Shown piece by piece: positions 17,815 through 27,052 of a stretch of DNA of 51,042 bases. The notes beneath the pieces are model-generated. The model saw only the letters and a program-made list of their open reading frames with translations. It searched no databases and was not told the DNA's origin. Each line of letters opens with the position of its first letter. The first letter of the stretch is position 1. Made by a program: the position numbers and the translations under genes. Origin of the DNA: an uncultured Bacteroidales bacterium (GTDB lineage: Bacteria; Bacteroidota; Bacteroidia; Bacteroidales; JAFGXI01); contig CAMZKE010000112.1 in assembly GCA_947311115.1 (NCBI GenBank), positions 1 through 51,042 of the forward strand. Reading direction: 5' to 3'.

Positions 17815-20800
17815 CTACTGCCCTAACACCTCTTTTGCCTTAGCTACAGACAACTTTTTACTACCGCTATAAGCCACTACAAATGCATCTTTCACACCTT
17901 CGTTTACTAAAATAGCTTTCATTCTAGCGGCTTCATCGTAACTTTTGTAATTACCAACAGCAAATACAGTATAACCTCGCTCATCTTTAAATTGTTTTAA
18001 ATTTTGCTTTCGAGCAAGCGATAACCACGATGCAACTTCGCTAACAGGAATTTGTTCTTTATAAGCACCAATCTGCACTTTATAATACAAGTTTGTTGCA
18101 TCAATATCACTTGATGTATTAGGTTCTACTTTTACTTGAGGCAAACTTATATTCTCGTTATTCTCAGTCTTTACATTGTTAGATTTTAAAGCATCGGCTT
18201 TTTGCAATGAAATCTTTTTACCTTCGTAATAAGCAGTTACAAAAGCATCTTTTATACCAATTTTACGAATACGAGATTTTTCAGCATTCGCAATGGCTCT
18301 ATCAGAGAAAATACCTGTTGTATAACGGATAAATCCGTAAGGAGTTTGTTCTTCATAAATTGGAGATAAATTATATAAACGAGAATGAGGTACAGCTTTT
18401 TTATACACTCCAATTTGTACAGTATAAAGCAATTTGCTTGTTTTTTTAATATCTTTTGCAACTACTACAGCCCCTTCATTTTCTGTTATTGTTGTATTAG
18501 TAATATTAGTATTTTGAGCTAAATCAATTGCATTTTTATTACGGCTTTTTACGTTTGCCGATTCGGTTGCTGCAACATCGCTATAATTAACAATATTTTT
18601 CTTGGCCTCGCCTCGTGCAACATATAACGGAACACGTTTACCATTGCGATAAGCAACAATAAATGCATCTTTATAACCCATTGTTTTAATTTCACCAAGG
18701 GCTGTTCTTACGCCTTCGTACGACATAAACATACCTGCTAAATATCTGGTATATGTACTTCCTGCAATTTTTTCAGCAGCAATTGGGCTTAAACCCTTAA
18801 ACGAATTTTGACTAATTGCACGTTTAAAAGCTCCTATTTGCACTTTAAATACAATTCCTTCAGGCAATTTAGGGTTTACAGGTATTGGGTTAGCATCGGT
18901 GTATTGCGATATTGGATAAACTGCATAATTAGCTGTAGCACTTGCGTTAACAACTTTTACAGTATTATCTGCAATATTGTTATTACTTGTTGTAGTTGTG
19001 ATATTTTTATTGACTACATTTGTATTGTTTTCTTCTTCAATATTATTTTCAGAAACTAAATTATCAGAGGTAGCATTTTTTTCAGGTTTAGTTTCATTAT
19101 TTTTGCTAATGTTTTCTGTTTCGGTATTAATAAGTTCATTTACAGTATCCTGCTTTGTTATTTCAGCTTCGGCAATATCAAATTCAGTATTTAAACTATC
19201 AATATTTGCTTCCGAATTATTATTAGCATTTGTTTCTGAAACATCTACAATTTCAGCTGTTTCATTATCAGTAATAGGTGAAATATCGGCAGTTGTATTT
19301 TTTACTATTCCTAAATTATCGGTTTCTTCGCTTGAGTTGTTTGCTAATTGTTGTTCAATTTCGCTTTCATCAATATTCAAGTACAAACTATAAGCTTTTG
19401 TAATATTAGATATAGCTTTATCTTCTAAATCAGCAGCTTCCTTATTATACGCCAATGCTTTTTCGGTACTTTCTACTATATAAGATTTTTCTCTAAGCTG
19501 TTTTGCACGTTTGTAATCTTTTGCAGCATCTTTCTCTAACTGACGAGCTTGCATAATTTCTTTAGCTTTTCCTTTTTTACGATTTGCTTTTAAATTATCG
19601 TATAATACATAAAATTTTGTGTCGTTATATTTTTCTTTATAATCTAATATTGCTAATTCAGAACCAAGCAACTCTGCTTGTTTTTTATCTAAATTCTTTT
19701 GTATTTTTTGTTTTTGTTTATTGTCGGTAGCCTCTTCCAAATCTGTTTTTAAGAAAGCTATATCAGTTTCAATTTCATCATGAGCTGTTTTTTCGTCTTC
19801 AATATCAGATTCTAGTTTTACAAGCTCATTTAAATTTTTAAGCTCGTTATCTGTTAATGTTACTTGCTCTATAACTTTATCAAAAGTTACAGCTTCTACA
19901 TCTTTTGTATCAACTTTTGTATCATACTTTTCTAATGGTTCTACTTTTACAAAACTTCCGGACGAAACAAACTCATCTTCATTTTTATTTAACAATGTAT
20001 TTACTGCAATTTCTTGATTTTGCAGTGCCATTTTTTCTAAATTGTATGCTTTTTCAAGATTCTTTCTTTTTTTAATTACATCAGGCTCGTTTTCTGCATT
20101 TTTTCTAATATTTTTAGCTTCTGAATAAAAATAATCAGCTCCTTTTATATATTCATTTGCAACAAGTTTATTCTGTTTTTCTACATTTTTATTTGTTGAT
20201 ATTTCAGCTAGTTGTGTTTTATACACATTATATTTTAAACTATCGGCAAGTGCTGCAATATTATATGATGTTATTAATTTATTACTTATTTCTACTTCTT
20301 TTTTGTTTAAATTTTCAATAATTTTTTGTTTATCCTTTGTATAAAGTCGATTAGCATTACGTTTTTCAATAATTATCTTAGCTAAATCTTCTTCATTTAA
20401 TTTTTTCTGTTTATCAGCTTTATAACTAATTTTTCTCGATTTTTTTAAATCAGACTCGTCGTTGGCTGTTAGCACAACAGCTAAAGGTTTATTATTTATT
20501 GTATTGTCTGCAACTTCAGGTTTTGCTTCTAAATATAAGTCAAGAGCTTGTTTTTGTTTGTTAATTGCAATTTGCTCTAAATTTAATGCTTGTAATTTTT
20601 CTTTTTGTGATAGATTAGCCTTATTATCTTTAATATTTAAAGCTTCTTCGTAATATAAATCAGCTTGTTTAGTTAAAGTATTTGCTTTTATTTCAACGCC
20701 AGAATTACCATTTGTTTTATGTTTCTCAATTAAATTGGAGTATAATGTATGTTCTTGAAAATTAGTTTTTATATTTTCTTTTTCAAACTTGGTAAACAGT

Positions 20801-23800
20801 TCATTTGCTTCTTCTTTTTTCTTTTCTAAGTCTTTTATTAAAACTTTTTTCTTTTTTGCATCAACTGTTTGAGCAATTTCAGTTTCTAATTGTCTTACTT
20901 CATTGTTTACAGTTTTCCATTTATTTTTGTTTATATTAATGCTTGTTTTTTGGGTTTCAATTGATTGTATTTCATCAGCATTTTCATTTAAAACTTCTGT
21001 ATTTTTTAAATTATATGAACTTGCATCTGCATAAAGTTCATCTGGTGTAGTTTCTTCAACAATTTTGGTTAGTATAATATCTTTTCTATAATTACTTGCT
21101 TTTGTTTGGGCAATAATTGCTAATGCTGAATTTTGCGTTATTTGTTTATTTATTATTGCTATATTTTTTTCAATATCTGCTTTTGTTTCAAGGCTAGTTA
21201 CATTTTCGAGTGTAGCTTGGTATGCAATTAATTTATCAGATAATTGTTTATTTTCATTCTTGTAATATGATGTTTTTAAAAGCTCATTTTTATATTTTTG
21301 TTCTATAGTTGAACTTTCAGAAATATTTGTTTCAAAAGCTAATTTTTTGTTTGTTGCCAACTCTTTTTCTGTGCTTAATACTAACTTATTAAACTCATCT
21401 TTTTGCCTTTTTATTTTTTCTTTATCAGAAAATGCTTGTTTTTGTTTTATTTCTGCTAATTGCGATAATTCTTCGGCTTCGTCAATAAGCGAAATTCTTT
21501 TTTCTTCGTCTTTTTCATTATCCGCTAAACTTTGTTTTTCATTTGATAAATTAGTTAATGAATCGCTTAATAATTTATTTTTAGTATAACTTTTTTGTAA
21601 ATTTTGAAGTTCAATATTTGCAGTTATTAAGTTGTTTGCAGTTTCGTTATTAATTTTGGTTTCATTATTTTCATTTATTTTGTTAGTATTATTTGCAAGG
21701 TAAACCGATTCTAAAGCATCAGCTTCTTTATTTTGACGTGCAATTTGCTTTTGTTTCATATCAACAACAAACGCCAAGGATTCTATTTCTTTGTTAATAT
21801 TATCCTTTTCTACAGATGATGTTGCATTTGCTTTTTTCTGCTCTTTTTCGGCAATTACAGCATTTAAAGAATCAACAACTTGAGTATTGTTTTTAGCTTC
21901 TGCTCTTAATTTTGCTACTTCTGTGTTTGTTGCTTTAACTTCGGTAGTTGTTAAAACTTTTGGCTGTGTCTGTACTGTTGTTTCTGTTACTTTTGTTGAT
22001 TCAGTATTTTCATCATCAATATCAGCAATAGTTAATTTTGCGTCAGTGTTATTATTAGTGTTTTTAGTAACATCTATAGTATTACTATTTGAATTTACTT
22101 TATTATTATCGGCAATTTCTTCTTTGTCAGACAACAACGAGCCACCATTTGCGACACTCTGTTTATCAGACAGTTCCTGTTTTTGTTTAGCTTCTAATTT
22201 AAAGCTTTTGGTTTCAACTATTTTTGCTAATTCCTCTTTGTTAATTTCAGCAAGCACTGCCGTATCAACATCTGTTTGTTTGTTAAATTCGGTTTCAATA
22301 TTTTTTAGTGCAGTAAGCTCTGTTTGTTTTTCTTTTAATTTTGCATTAACCTCCACTTTTTGAGAATTTAGCTGCTGATATTGAATATTTAAAGCTATAT
22401 TTTTATTATTTATCTCATTAATTTTAGATGCGTTATCATTACCAGATTCCGTTTTAAGTTTTTTTATTGTTGCGTTATTGTTTTCAATTTCATTTTTGAT
22501 TTTAGATATTTTTTCATTAGTTATATTCAGAGCTTTCTCGCTCAGTTTAACATCATCATATTTCTTAGTAATTTCTTTTTTTACATCAAAATATTTTTGT
22601 TTTCCTTTGGTCAAATTTTCTCTGTTTGCATTTAATGTATTAACCGACACAGTTAAATCTTTCGCATTTTTTAAATTTTCTGATATTTGTTTTGAGCTTT
22701 CAATATCTTTTGTTTTTTGCTTAACATCAGCATCTATAACATTTGCCATATTATATGCTAATATAGACTCTTGCTCAAGCACATCTGCTTGTTTATTTAA
22801 CTCCTTAGCTTTTTCTTTTTCGATATCTGAAATATCGCTTTGTGCTAATATTTCGTCAGCTCTTTGTCTTAATTTATCTGCTTCTTTATTTTTATTATAA
22901 GAATAAACTAATGATTTACTTACATACTGTTTTGATGATAAAACTTCTTTCTCAAGTTTTACTACATCTTTTTTACTCTCAGTTACAACATCGTCAACAC
23001 TATTTACATCATCTAACTTTAGTTTCTCAAAATTATATTCAAAATCTTTTTCATTTATATTTTTTCGGTTTGATGAAAGTAAATTTTGTTTTTGTTTATT
23101 ACGTTCTTTTGCTTTTTCAATTTCTTCAGGCGACGATATTTTTAGCTTAGATTTAACTTTTATCATATCAATATCGTCATACTGTTTCCTTATCGGATTT
23201 TTATCTACTAAAATTTTATAAACCGAAATTTTATCTCCTGTTGTTTCTCTATTAGATGTAAAATAAGCATAATCTTCGTTTTTATCTGATATATACAAAT
23301 AATCATCGTAAGGAGTGTTAGTTGGAAAATCCATATTTACCGGCTCGCTCCATTTATTAGCAGCAGAATCAAATTCCGATTTAAAAATATCGTAACCCCC
23401 CATTGAGTTATGCCCTTTAGAGCTAAAATACAGCGTTTTACCATCTGAATGTAAATACGGATAGGCATCATCATAAACTGTATTAATAACAGCTGAAAGT
23501 TTTTCCGATTCGCTCCAAGTACCGTCATCATTTTTAAATGCTCGATAAATATCTAAACCTGTAGCTCCTTTTTTTCCATAACTAGAAAAATATACATAAC
23601 CACTATCAGACATAAATATTAACTGTTTTTCTTTCGATTTTTTATCTTTTTTAGTCATAAACTCAGGAGGCTTAACAACTAGTTTACCGCCATAATCGTC
23701 AAGCTGATACGAATAATAGTAATTACTTCGTTTAATGTGTTTGTTTTCTATTACAGTTAAATCGCTAATATATTTTATAAGCTCTTTACCATTATTTGCC

Positions 23801-24231
23801 ATTCTAATTTCTCTATCAACAGAATAATTCTTATTTGCAACTTTTTCGCCTACTTGATCAGAAAATTTTTGAAAATACTCAACTGCTTTATCAAAATCAT
23901 AACTTAAATGGTACGCCCTACCCAAATAATAATAAAGTTCAGGTTCCGTTGTTTCTTTTTTGGCTTTATTTAAAAATTTAAGAGCATCATCAATATTTTT
24001 ATTTTGCTCTATTAAACACTCTGCATAATATAAATTATAAGAGTAATTCTTTGGATACAAACTCATTAGCTGACTAAAAAGCTCTGCTGCCTCTTTGTAG
24101 TTTTTACTATCAAGATTGGCAAAAGCAGCATCTTCTAATTCTAAATCTTTATCTGTAATAGCCTGCGAAAAGACTAATGAAGAAAGAAATAAGCTAAAAA
24201 TTAATAAAAGTTGTCGTATAAAATTATTCAT
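17815..24231 (-). CDS. Giant TPR / PD40 propeller / coiled-coil protein with three C-terminal SPOR-like repeats
   Basis: A 2138-residue exported protein. A signal peptide (about 1-22, ending VFSQA) is followed by TPR-like repeats (about 30-150), then a WD40-like PD40 propeller segment at about 205-345 (YVYFSSYGKKGATGLDIYRA, LYFSSKGHNSMGGYDIFKS, AYFTSNRETTGD). About 1400 residues of Lys/Glu/Asn/Ala-rich coiled coil follow. The C-terminus has three SPOR-like repeats beginning near 1795 (VFKVQIGAFK), 1934 (LYTVQIGVYKK) and 2048 (YYKVQIGAYKE), each ending in KDAFV.AY. SPOR domains bind glycan strands lacking stem peptides. The N-terminal layout is like PorE and related T9SS or gliding proteins, but those end in an OmpA domain. 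I infer a long periplasmic peptidoglycan-binding tether; no function is proven. Confidence 0.8.
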   Translation of the reverse strand: MNNFIRQLLLIFSLFLSSLVFSQAITDKDLELEDAAFANLDSKNYKEAAELFSQLMSLYPKNYSYNLYYAECLIEQNKNIDDALKFLNKAKKETTEPELYYYLGRAYHLSYDFDKAVEYFQKFSDQVGEKVANKNYSVDREIRMANNGKELIKYISDLTVIENKHIKRSNYYYSYQLDDYGGKLVVKPPEFMTKKDKKSKEKQLIFMSDSGYVYFSSYGKKGATGLDIYRAFKNDDGTWSESEKLSAVINTVYDDAYPYLHSDGKTLYFSSKGHNSMGGYDIFKSEFDSAANKWSEPVNMDFPTNTPYDDYLYISDKNEDYAYFTSNRETTGDKISVYKILVDKNPIRKQYDDIDMIKVKSKLKISSPEEIEKAKERNKQKQNLLSSNRKNINEKDFEYNFEKLKLDDVNSVDDVVTESKKDVVKLEKEVLSSKQYVSKSLVYSYNKNKEADKLRQRADEILAQSDISDIEKEKAKELNKQADVLEQESILAYNMANVIDADVKQKTKDIESSKQISENLKNAKDLTVSVNTLNANRENLTKGKQKYFDVKKEITKKYDDVKLSEKALNITNEKISKIKNEIENNNATIKKLKTESGNDNASKINEINNKNIALNIQYQQLNSQKVEVNAKLKEKQTELTALKNIETEFNKQTDVDTAVLAEINKEELAKIVETKSFKLEAKQKQELSDKQSVANGGSLLSDKEEIADNNKVNSNSNTIDVTKNTNNNTDAKLTIADIDDENTESTKVTETTVQTQPKVLTTTEVKATNTEVAKLRAEAKNNTQVVDSLNAVIAEKEQKKANATSSVEKDNINKEIESLAFVVDMKQKQIARQNKEADALESVYLANNTNKINENNETKINNETANNLITANIELQNLQKSYTKNKLLSDSLTNLSNEKQSLADNEKDEEKRISLIDEAEELSQLAEIKQKQAFSDKEKIKRQKDEFNKLVLSTEKELATNKKLAFETNISESSTIEQKYKNELLKTSYYKNENKQLSDKLIAYQATLENVTSLETKADIEKNIAIINKQITQNSALAIIAQTKASNYRKDIILTKIVEETTPDELYADASSYNLKNTEVLNENADEIQSIETQKTSININKNKWKTVNNEVRQLETEIAQTVDAKKKKVLIKDLEKKKEEANELFTKFEKENIKTNFQEHTLYSNLIEKHKTNGNSGVEIKANTLTKQADLYYEEALNIKDNKANLSQKEKLQALNLEQIAINKQKQALDLYLEAKPEVADNTINNKPLAVVLTANDESDLKKSRKISYKADKQKKLNEEDLAKIIIEKRNANRLYTKDKQKIIENLNKKEVEISNKLITSYNIAALADSLKYNVYKTQLAEISTNKNVEKQNKLVANEYIKGADYFYSEAKNIRKNAENEPDVIKKRKNLEKAYNLEKMALQNQEIAVNTLLNKNEDEFVSSGSFVKVEPLEKYDTKVDTKDVEAVTFDKVIEQVTLTDNELKNLNELVKLESDIEDEKTAHDEIETDIAFLKTDLEEATDNKQKQKIQKNLDKKQAELLGSELAILDYKEKYNDTKFYVLYDNLKANRKKGKAKEIMQARQLEKDAAKDYKRAKQLREKSYIVESTEKALAYNKEAADLEDKAISNITKAYSLYLNIDESEIEQQLANNSSEETDNLGIVKNTTADISPITDNETAEIVDVSETNANNNSEANIDSLNTEFDIAEAEITKQDTVNELINTETENISKNNETKPEKNATSDNLVSENNIEEENNTNVVNKNITTTTSNNNIADNTVKVVNASATANYAVYPISQYTDANPIPVNPKLPEGIVFKVQIGAFKRAISQNSFKGLSPIAAEKIAGSTYTRYLAGMFMSYEGVRTALGEIKTMGYKDAFIVAYRNGKRVPLYVARGEAKKNIVNYSDVAATESANVKSRNKNAIDLAQNTNITNTTITENEGAVVVAKDIKKTSKLLYTVQIGVYKKAVPHSRLYNLSPIYEEQTPYGFIRYTTGIFSDRAIANAEKSRIRKIGIKDAFVTAYYEGKKISLQKADALKSNNVKTENNENISLPQVKVEPNTSSDIDATNLYYKVQIGAYKEQIPVSEVASWLSLARKQNLKQFKDERGYTVFAVGNYKSYDEAARMKAILVNEGVKDAFVVAYSGSKKLSVAKAKEVLGQ

Positions 24232-24331
24232 TAACAGTTTGTAAAAATATAATTGACTAAAATATTAATTAAAACTAAGATTAAAAAATGTTTTTTCATT
24301 GACATAAACAAGAATAGCTAATTTATTTTCA

Positions 24332-24339
24332 TAATTTTG
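24332..24339 (+). promoter_or_regulatory. TAnnTTTG -7 promoter element of mtaB
   Basis: TAATTTTG with four bases before ATG 24344. Transcription starting the usual few bases downstream would give a leaderless or nearly leaderless mRNA. Confidence 0.6.
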
Positions 24340-24343
24340 CCAA

Positions 24344-25630
24344 ATGAGTAAAAAAGTAGCATTTCAAACACTGGGTTGTAAACTAAATTTTTCGGAAACA
24401 TCAACGGTTTCAAGACTTTTTGCTAACGAAGGTTTTGAGAAAGTAGGCTTTAACGAAAAAGCTGATATTTATATTATAAATACTTGTTCGGTTACTCAAC
24501 AAGCCGAAAGTAAATGTAGAAATGCAATTAGCAGAGCTCATAGGTTATCGCCCAATGCATTTATTGCAGTTATTGGTTGTTATGCACAACTTAAACCTCA
24601 AGAAATTGTAAAACTAGAAGGTGTTGATATTGTGCTTGGAGCAAACGAAAAATTTAATCTTTTTAGGTATATAGATAATTTAAATAAAAAGAAAGTTCCT
24701 GAAATTCACTCTTGCGAAATTGATAATGTAAATGTGTTTTTACCGGCGTTTTCGTCGAACGACCGCACTCGCTCTTTTTTAAAAGTGCAAGATGGTTGCG
24801 ATTACGAATGTACATACTGCACAATACCTAAAGCACGTGGTAAAAGCAGAAACGAAACCATTAGCAAGACTATTGAAATTGCAAAGCAAGCAATAAATAG
24901 CGGTGTTAAAGAAATAATTTTAACCGGAGTAAATACAGGCGATTTTGGTAGAAGTACAAACGAAAAATTCATAGATTTAATTAAAGAGCTAGACAAATTA
25001 GACATTTCTCGTTACCGTATTTCATCAATTGAACCAAATTTATTAAGTAGCGAAATTTTAGAATTTTGCAATAAATCAACAGCATTTTTACCTCATTATC
25101 ATATTCCGTTGCAAAGTGGTAGCGACACACTACTTAAAGTTATGCAACGCCGATACAACACTAAACTTTATGCCGACAGAGTAAACGAAATAAAAAAAAT
25201 AAGCTCTAATATTGCTATTGGTGTTGATGTTATTGTAGGATTCCCTGGTGAAACCGATGAGCTTTTTGAAGAAACATACAATTTTTTAAATAATTTAGAT
25301 ATTTCTTATTTGCACGTTTTCTCGTATTCCGAACGCCCTGGAACTAAATCAATAAGCATAAAAAATAAAGTTTCACCGCAAAAAATACAAGAACGAAGCA
25401 AAAAACTTCATATTTTATCGGAAAAGAAAAAACGCTATTTCTACGAACAAAATTTAGGTAAAACTTATAATGTTCTTTTCGAGTCATCGTCAAAAGACAA
25501 AATGTATGGTTTTACTGAAAATTACATAAAAGTTGAACATAGTTTCAATTCTAATTTAATTAACAAAATTGTAAAAATAAAATTAGAGATAATTAATGAA
25601 AATGGCGATGTTTATGGTGTTTTAGTTTAA
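24344..25630 (+). CDS. mtaB: tRNA (t6A37) methylthiotransferase MtaB
   Basis: Radical SAM methylthiotransferase that converts t6A to ms2t6A at position 37 of tRNAs reading ANN codons; 428 residues. The N-terminal MTTase domain has its three cluster cysteines C12 (TLGCKLN), C48 (NTCSVT) and C79 (VIGCYAQ). The radical SAM domain has C152-xxx-C156-xx-C159 (DGCDYECTYCTIPKARG), then HIPLQSGSD, MQRRY and DVIVGFPGETDE. A short TRAM-like segment ends the protein. TLGCKLNFSE and CTIPKARGKSR are typical of MtaB rather than MiaB or RimO. It is the last core gene before the accessory island. Confidence 0.95.
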   Translation: MSKKVAFQTLGCKLNFSETSTVSRLFANEGFEKVGFNEKADIYIINTCSVTQQAESKCRNAISRAHRLSPNAFIAVIGCYAQLKPQEIVKLEGVDIVLGANEKFNLFRYIDNLNKKKVPEIHSCEIDNVNVFLPAFSSNDRTRSFLKVQDGCDYECTYCTIPKARGKSRNETISKTIEIAKQAINSGVKEIILTGVNTGDFGRSTNEKFIDLIKELDKLDISRYRISSIEPNLLSSEILEFCNKSTAFLPHYHIPLQSGSDTLLKVMQRRYNTKLYADRVNEIKKISSNIAIGVDVIVGFPGETDELFEETYNFLNNLDISYLHVFSYSERPGTKSISIKNKVSPQKIQERSKKLHILSEKKKRYFYEQNLGKTYNVLFESSSKDKMYGFTENYIKVEHSFNSNLINKIVKIKLEIINENGDVYGVLV

Positions 25631-25855
25631 TCTATTTTGCTGCACTTTATAAAATAGAAATAATTGATTTTTTATTCAAATAACAAAACCAAAATCCTTT
25701 GGCTAGTATTTATAAAAACAATACATTTGATAAAAAATCTTTATAAACGTAACAGGAGGTAAGGAGTTGTGTTTATAGACTAGTTGTAGCCAATACAGAA
25801 AATAATAGTGACAATAAACTAAAGCTTGATATAATAAGAAGGGAAAATTAGGACT

Positions 25856-26779
25856 ATGGAATTAAATGGAAAAAAAATAGCAAAGAAAAAACAAGTTGAC
25901 TATAAAACAAATAAATTAAAACTCGAAAAATCTGGTACACATGCAGGTAAAGAGTATAAGTATATTCTCGACAAAACTGATGCAAAAAAAGGTTATAATT
26001 TTTTCTGTTACAATAGTTCTGAATGGAACGAATTGCAAGATTGGGCTAATGAAAATACCGGACAAGAGAAGAAAAGAAAGATAGTAAATTTTAATGGTGA
26101 AGGTTTGCGAAATATGTTGCGTAGTGAACATATTCTGTATAATATGTTTTTCCCTTTGTCAAAATTACAAAAAACCAAACCCGAATTAGTAAAGAAATTC
26201 ATAGAAAGACTAATTCCAGACATAAAAATTAGCCAGATAAGTAAAATTAGAATTGAATACGTATCGGAATTAGATAAAAAAGAACTGTTGGATGATAATA
26301 CTTCATTTGATGCATATATTGAATACAAGTCTGGAAATAAAAAATGCGGACTGGGAATTGAATTAAAATATACTGAAAAGTCGTATCCATACGGAGAAAC
26401 CGAAGAAGAAAGATTATTTGATAAAAAATCAAAATATAACCAATTAACAAAAAACAGTGGTTATTTCAACTACGAATTTTATAAATTAAACAAACCTGAA
26501 TTAAAAAAAATAAAACAGCTTTGGCGAAATCATTTATTAGGTATTAAGCTAGTAGATATAGAAGAATTACATGAATTTCATTCTGTACATATCTACCCTA
26601 AAGGTAATAAATACCAAAAACAAGCTTGTGATAATTACATTAAGTATTTATCATTAAAAGGTAAAAATAGTTTTGTACCTGTAACTTTTGAAAGCTTTAC
26701 TTCTGTAGCGTACGATATTTTTGGTAATCAAAATTGGATAGAGTATTTAAAAAAAAGGTATCTGTTTGATAATAATTAA
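25856..26779 (+). CDS. Cassette 1 protein, PD-(D/E)XK nuclease-like
   Basis: A 307-residue soluble protein. The centre shows a probable PD-(D/E)XK nuclease core: DNTSFDAYIEYKSGNKKCGL, then GIELKYTEKSYP, giving D...ExK on adjacent strands. A later WRNHLLGIKL helix and the FHSVHIYPKGN segment resemble restriction-endonuclease-like proteins of the PGN_0703 type. A role in restriction of foreign DNA is an inference from the fold and the cassette location; no methyltransferase is beside it. The gene fills cassette 1, starting 73 bases after the cassette boundary and ending 48 bases before its attC-like site. No exact -7 element was found upstream, so it may rely on read-through. AUG start with no Shine-Dalgarno sequence. 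Confidence 0.65.
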   Translation: MELNGKKIAKKKQVDYKTNKLKLEKSGTHAGKEYKYILDKTDAKKGYNFFCYNSSEWNELQDWANENTGQEKKRKIVNFNGEGLRNMLRSEHILYNMFFPLSKLQKTKPELVKKFIERLIPDIKISQISKIRIEYVSELDKKELLDDNTSFDAYIEYKSGNKKCGLGIELKYTEKSYPYGETEEERLFDKKSKYNQLTKNSGYFNYEFYKLNKPELKKIKQLWRNHLLGIKLVDIEELHEFHSVHIYPKGNKYQKQACDNYIKYLSLKGKNSFVPVTFESFTSVAYDIFGNQNWIEYLKKRYLFDNN

Positions 26780-26827
26780 TAGAAAGATGCCAAAACAGCT
26801 CAATCTTCAGAAAGTAGAATAAAGTAC

Positions 26828-26964
26828 TGGCTACAACAAAGGCTCATAGTGCATGCCGCAAATAGCACGTATTAAGAAAGATAATTGTAAATATAAAGAT
26901 TGTGTAAACAAAGAAAAATTGTAGAAATAATGCGGCACGCACCATAGCCCCGGCCGTTGTGTGC
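26828..26964 (+). other. attC-like recombination site 1
   Basis: R'' box TGGCTACAAC (26828-26837), left arm GGCTCATAGTGCATGCCGCA (26841-26860), right arm TGCGGCACGCACCATAGCC (26931-26949), R' box GTTGTGTGC (26956-26964). The arms pair at 17 of 19 positions with one extrahelical C at 26845; the two mismatches become G-T wobbles on the bottom strand. Spacers between box and arm are 3 and 6 bases. Total 137 bases, within the known attC range. Confidence 0.7.
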
Positions 26965-27031
26965 AAGGCAGCATAAAATACAGTCATTAAAAAATTCAGA
27001 GTAATAATTCTTTAAACTAATAGAAAAAGAA

Positions 27032-27039
27032 TAATTTTG
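27032..27039 (+). promoter_or_regulatory. TAnnTTTG -7 promoter element inside cassette 2
   Basis: TAATTTTG, 13 bases before ATG 27053. It means this cassette gene brings its own promoter. Confidence 0.6.
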
Positions 27040-27052
27040 TAGTAAAAAGTAG

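Noticed and set aside
18252-23531. Many open frames on both strands inside the giant SPOR gene
   Set aside because: They are by-products of its Lys/Glu/Asn-rich codons; the minus-strand frame is continuous with a signal peptide and clear domains.
25704-25783. attI or a complete upstream attC before cassette 1
   Set aside because: A partial palindrome (TAGT..TATAAA) exists, but the left box reads GGC instead of AAC and no integrase is near, so I left it as a possible degenerate site only.
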